Shown here: positions 61,802 through 64,000 of the stretch, piece after piece
How positions within the stretch are numbered: position 1 is the stretch's first letter
How the letters are laid out: each line of letters starts with the position of its first letter
Source: Bacteroidota bacterium
GTDB lineage: Bacteria; Bacteroidota; Bacteroidia; Chitinophagales; Chitinophagaceae
Assembly: GCA_018266775.1 (NCBI GenBank)
Contig: JAFDZS010000008.1
Span: forward strand, 62,001 to 126,000
Reading direction: 5' to 3'
Length of the DNA: 64,000 nucleotides
The notes under the pieces: generated by a model
Database searches by the model: none
Told to the model about the DNA's origin: nothing
Seen by the model: the letters and a program-made list of their open reading frames with translations, nothing else
Made by a program: the position numbers and the translations under genes

Positions 61802-63175
61802 TTATTTTATCACCCACTTAAAGAGTTTCATCTTTCCTTTAAACGGCGGATATTTCACTGCAGGATCGAACCATGCAGGTGTTTTCATAATGGCTTTGTG
61901 ATGACTGAAGGTATCGAACGAATATTTGCCATGATAATTTCCAGTACCACTAAAGCCACGCCCTCCAAAAGGCAAATGATGATTGGTTAAATGCCAGCTG
62001 GCATTATTTACACAACCTCCGCCAAAGGGGACAGTGTTCAACCAGTCCTGTTCTTTCTTTTTATTATTGGTAAACACATAAAATGCCAGGGGATTAGGAT
62101 GTGCTTTGATAATATCCATCGCCTCAGCTTTATTGGCAAACGAAATGATGGGCAATATGGGCCCGAATATTTCTTCCTGCATTACGGGAGCATCCAATTT
62201 TATACCATCCATTAATGTCGGTTCAATAAACAGTTGTGCTGCATTACTTCTTCCTCCATACAAAATATTACCCTGTGTTAAATAATTTTGCAGCCTGTTG
62301 TATTGTTTTTCGTTGATGATCTTTCCATAATTATAATCCTGCTCTGGCTGTTTGCTAAAAAAATGCTCCAGTGTTTTTTTTAATGCTTCAACCAGTGCCT
62401 GCTTTTTTGTTTCATGCACCAAAATATAATCCGGCGCCACACACATTTGCCCCGCATTGCTGAATTTGGTGATGGCAATCCGTTTTGCTGCAACAGCAAT
62501 ATTAGCATCAGCTTCCACCACGCAGGGGCTTTTGCCGCCCAGTTCCAGTGTAACAGGCACCAGTTGCTCTGCCGCCATTTTATAAATAATTTTTCCAACA
62601 GCAGTACTACCGGTATAGAATACATGATCGAACCTGAAATGGTTCATCATTGCAGGAATTTCTGCTGCACCATCCCCATCAGTAAATAAAATATATTCCG
62701 GTGCAAAAGTTTGCTCAATGATTGTTTTCATCACTGCTGCCGTAGCAGGTGCAAATTCAGATGCTTTCAGTACAACTGTATTCCCTGCGGCAATAGCACC
62801 AATCATCGGTGTGAATAATAATTGTAATGGGTAATTCCATGGGCCAATGACCAGTACCACACCCAAAGGTTCTTTCATTACATAGCTTTTGGAAGGTACA
62901 TTCAGTAAGTTAGTAGCAGTATAATCGGGTTGCATCCATTGTTTTAAGCGCTTTATTGCTGTGCTGATTTCGCTGATCACAAATCCGGTTTCTGTTACCC
63001 AGCATTCTTCTGCATTTTTTTTCAGGTCGGTATACAAAGCCTGGTGTAATGCATCCTGGTTTTGCAATATGGCGGTTTTTAATTTTTTTAGTTGTGTAAT
63101 TCTGAATGTGTAAGATTTTGTGGCACCAGTTTCATAGTAACTGTGCATCGTTAAAAGTTGATCGGTGTTGACCAT
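61802..63175 (-). CDS. Aldehyde dehydrogenase, class 3 type
   Basis: The 457-residue enzyme has the ALDH marks: PWNYPLQLLFTPMIGAIAAGNTVVLKASE, catalytic Glu in PVTLELGGKSPCVV, catalytic Cys in SNAGQMCVAPDYIL, and EEIFGPILPI. The short C-terminal end and missing oligomerisation extension fit the class 3 (fatty and aromatic aldehyde) group. I chose ATG 63175 (MVNTDQ); earlier codons lie inside tadA. It is divergent from tadA with a 36-bp gap, so the two share a compact control region. Confidence 0.92.
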   Translation of the reverse strand: MVNTDQLLTMHSYYETGATKSYTFRITQLKKLKTAILQNQDALHQALYTDLKKNAEECWVTETGFVISEISTAIKRLKQWMQPDYTATNLLNVPSKSYVMKEPLGVVLVIGPWNYPLQLLFTPMIGAIAAGNTVVLKASEFAPATAAVMKTIIEQTFAPEYILFTDGDGAAEIPAMMNHFRFDHVFYTGSTAVGKIIYKMAAEQLVPVTLELGGKSPCVVEADANIAVAAKRIAITKFSNAGQMCVAPDYILVHETKKQALVEALKKTLEHFFSKQPEQDYNYGKIINEKQYNRLQNYLTQGNILYGGRSNAAQLFIEPTLMDGIKLDAPVMQEEIFGPILPIISFANKAEAMDIIKAHPNPLAFYVFTNNKKKEQDWLNTVPFGGGCVNNASWHLTNHHLPFGGRGFSGTGNYHGKYSFDTFSHHKAIMKTPAWFDPAVKYPPFKGKMKLFKWVIK

Positions 63176-63180
63176 TACCC

Positions 63181-63188
63181 TAATTTTG
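63181..63188 (+). promoter_or_regulatory. -7 box TAATTTTG of tadA
   Basis: TAATTTTG matches TAnnTTTG, ends 23 nt before the tadA ATG, and has a TTG 20 nt upstream, close to the -33 spacing. The -33 element lies inside the divergent aldehyde dehydrogenase gene start. Confidence 0.6.
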
Positions 63189-63211
63189 CAGCAAGGTAAA
63201 CAAAACCTTTC

Positions 63212-63649
63212 ATGACAGACGAACATTACATGCGGCAGGCGCTGAAAGAAGCGCAAAAAGCTTTTGATGCTGGTGAAGTACCTGTGGGTGCAGTAGTTGT
63301 ACTCAATGATAAAATTATTGCCCGTGCACACAACCAGGTGGAACTGCTGAAGGACAGTACTGCCCACGCCGAGATACTGGCGCTTACCACTGCATATAGT
63401 TTTTTAGGCAGCAAATATTTACCCGATGCTGTATTGTTTGTAACCGTTGAACCATGCCTCATGTGCAGTGGTGCTTTATACTGGAGTAAGATTGGACGTA
63501 TTGTTTTCGGTGCTGCTGATGATAAGAACAGTTACCGGAGAAGTACTGGCGGTAATAACCCTTTTCATCCTAAAACAGTTATTGAAGGTGGATTGCTGCA
63601 GGAAGAATGTGCCACGCTGATGAAAGACTTTTTTAAAGCAAGAAGATAA
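63212..63649 (+). CDS. tadA: tRNA adenosine deaminase
   Basis: The 145-residue enzyme has the cytidine-deaminase fold: AHAEILAL (His52, Glu54) and the zinc motif TVEPCLMCSGAL (Cys82, Cys85). It converts A34 to inosine in tRNA-Arg. It could also act on free guanine or other bases, as related nucleoside deaminases do; the Bacteroidota form is generally TadA. It converges on the type IX cargo gene, 5-nt gap. Confidence 0.9.
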   Translation: MTDEHYMRQALKEAQKAFDAGEVPVGAVVVLNDKIIARAHNQVELLKDSTAHAEILALTTAYSFLGSKYLPDAVLFVTVEPCLMCSGALYWSKIGRIVFGAADDKNSYRRSTGGNNPFHPKTVIEGGLLQEECATLMKDFFKARR

Positions 63650-63654
63650 CTGCT

Positions 63655-64000
63655 TTACTGCACCACCATTTTCTTTTTTACCAGTTGATTTTTTTGTTTC
63701 AGTATAATGAAATAGATACCCGGTGGAAGGGAAAACATGACCACCATATTTTCATTGCCTGTGGTCAGCAGCCGCTGATCGTTTCTTAATTTCTTTCCAC
63801 TGATATCTGCTATTTGCAATTGCACCAATCCCGGTTCAAAACCTTTTACTTCCAGTTCAGCTTTATTCTTTGCCGGGTTTGGAAATAATTTTACAGATGC
63901 ACGAATACTGTCTGCAGGTGTTGCATTTTTATTTGCAGCCATAGCAGTATCGGGCAATGGAGCTGCCGGCGCCTGTGCGGCAGCAGTATAAATTCCCAAA
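63655..64000 (-). CDS. Protein with type IX secretion sorting domain, 5' part outside window
   Basis: The visible 114 residues carry a C-terminal sorting domain of type A: VKLFPNPAKNKAELEVKGF, VQLQIADISGKKL, LPPGIYFIILKQKNQLVKKKMVVQ. This marks cargo moved across the outer membrane by the type IX system and attached or released. Ahead of it is an Ala/Pro-rich linker with GIYTAAAQAPAA, which may be the end of a signal peptide. If so, the protein would be little more than a signal and the sorting domain. The start lies beyond 64000. Confidence 0.8.
   Translation of the reverse strand, partial: LGIYTAAAQAPAAPLPDTAMAANKNATPADSIRASVKLFPNPAKNKAELEVKGFEPGLVQLQIADISGKKLRNDQRLLTTGNENMVVMFSLPPGIYFIILKQKNQLVKKKMVVQ

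Overview
The window is a chromosomal segment of a Bacteroidota bacterium, most likely a member of the Chitinophagaceae; the genus cannot be told from sequence alone. The evidence is the gliding gene gldC, a type IX secretion C-terminal sorting domain, a carboxypeptidase-regulatory/plug/beta-barrel outer membrane protein, Bacteroidota-type -7 promoter elements (TAnnTTTG), a DUF4290-murA pair, and the absence of clear Shine-Dalgarno sequences. Gene density is high and almost all genes are housekeeping or envelope genes. No rRNA, tRNA, CRISPR array or prophage was found.

Layout. 1-6.2 kb: the end of a metallophosphoesterase, an outer membrane beta-barrel protein, then a four-gene set of thioredoxin-like protein, ApbE flavin transferase, a tiny CGCN-tailed lipoprotein (DUF4266) and a DUF3570 outer membrane barrel, closed by a strong terminator. 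6.4-13.7 kb: a secreted histidine phosphatase, a PhoR/PhoB-like two-component system, a large exported protein with a possible caspase-fold His/Cys signature, an MsbA-type ABC exporter and a small-protein/nucleotidyltransferase pair that resembles a toxin-antitoxin module. 13.8-16.5 kb: atpB-atpE-atpF-atpH, ended by a terminator with no atpA or atpG behind it. 16.6-24.9 kb (minus strand): an acyltransferase, then the rod-shape operon mreB-mreC-mreD-mrdA-rodA with an MBL hydrolase at its end. 25.1-34.1 kb: purD, two peptide transporter genes (POT and OPT), and a DUF1800/DUF1501 pair beside a lipoprotein cytochrome c. 34.2-48.2 kb: serS, a cyclophilin, gcvH, DUF4290-murA, gmk, a CNNM/CorC protein, a glycosyltransferase, gldC, CvpA, a CBS protein and a BamA-like protein. 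48.3-58.5 kb: nadK, a second two-component system, an isolated batD, an SDR, a YjjG-type nucleotidase, a 55-residue Cys-rich exported peptide, psd-cdsA-CPBP protease and dusB. 58.5-64 kb: a frameshifted REP-associated transposase flanked by REP palindromes, a TrmO-like protein, a glutathione peroxidase, an aldehyde dehydrogenase, tadA and the end of a type IX cargo protein.

The genes fit an aerobic, gliding, rod-shaped bacterium with active envelope redox chemistry (thioredoxin-like protein, ApbE, cytochrome c, glutathione peroxidase, BatD) and peptide uptake. The most interesting items are the Trx-ApbE-DUF4266-DUF3570 module, the Cys-rich peptide, the possible caspase-fold protein, genes predicted to be leaderless because a -7 box ends exactly 4 nt before ATG, and several families of extragenic palindromes, one linked to the broken transposase.
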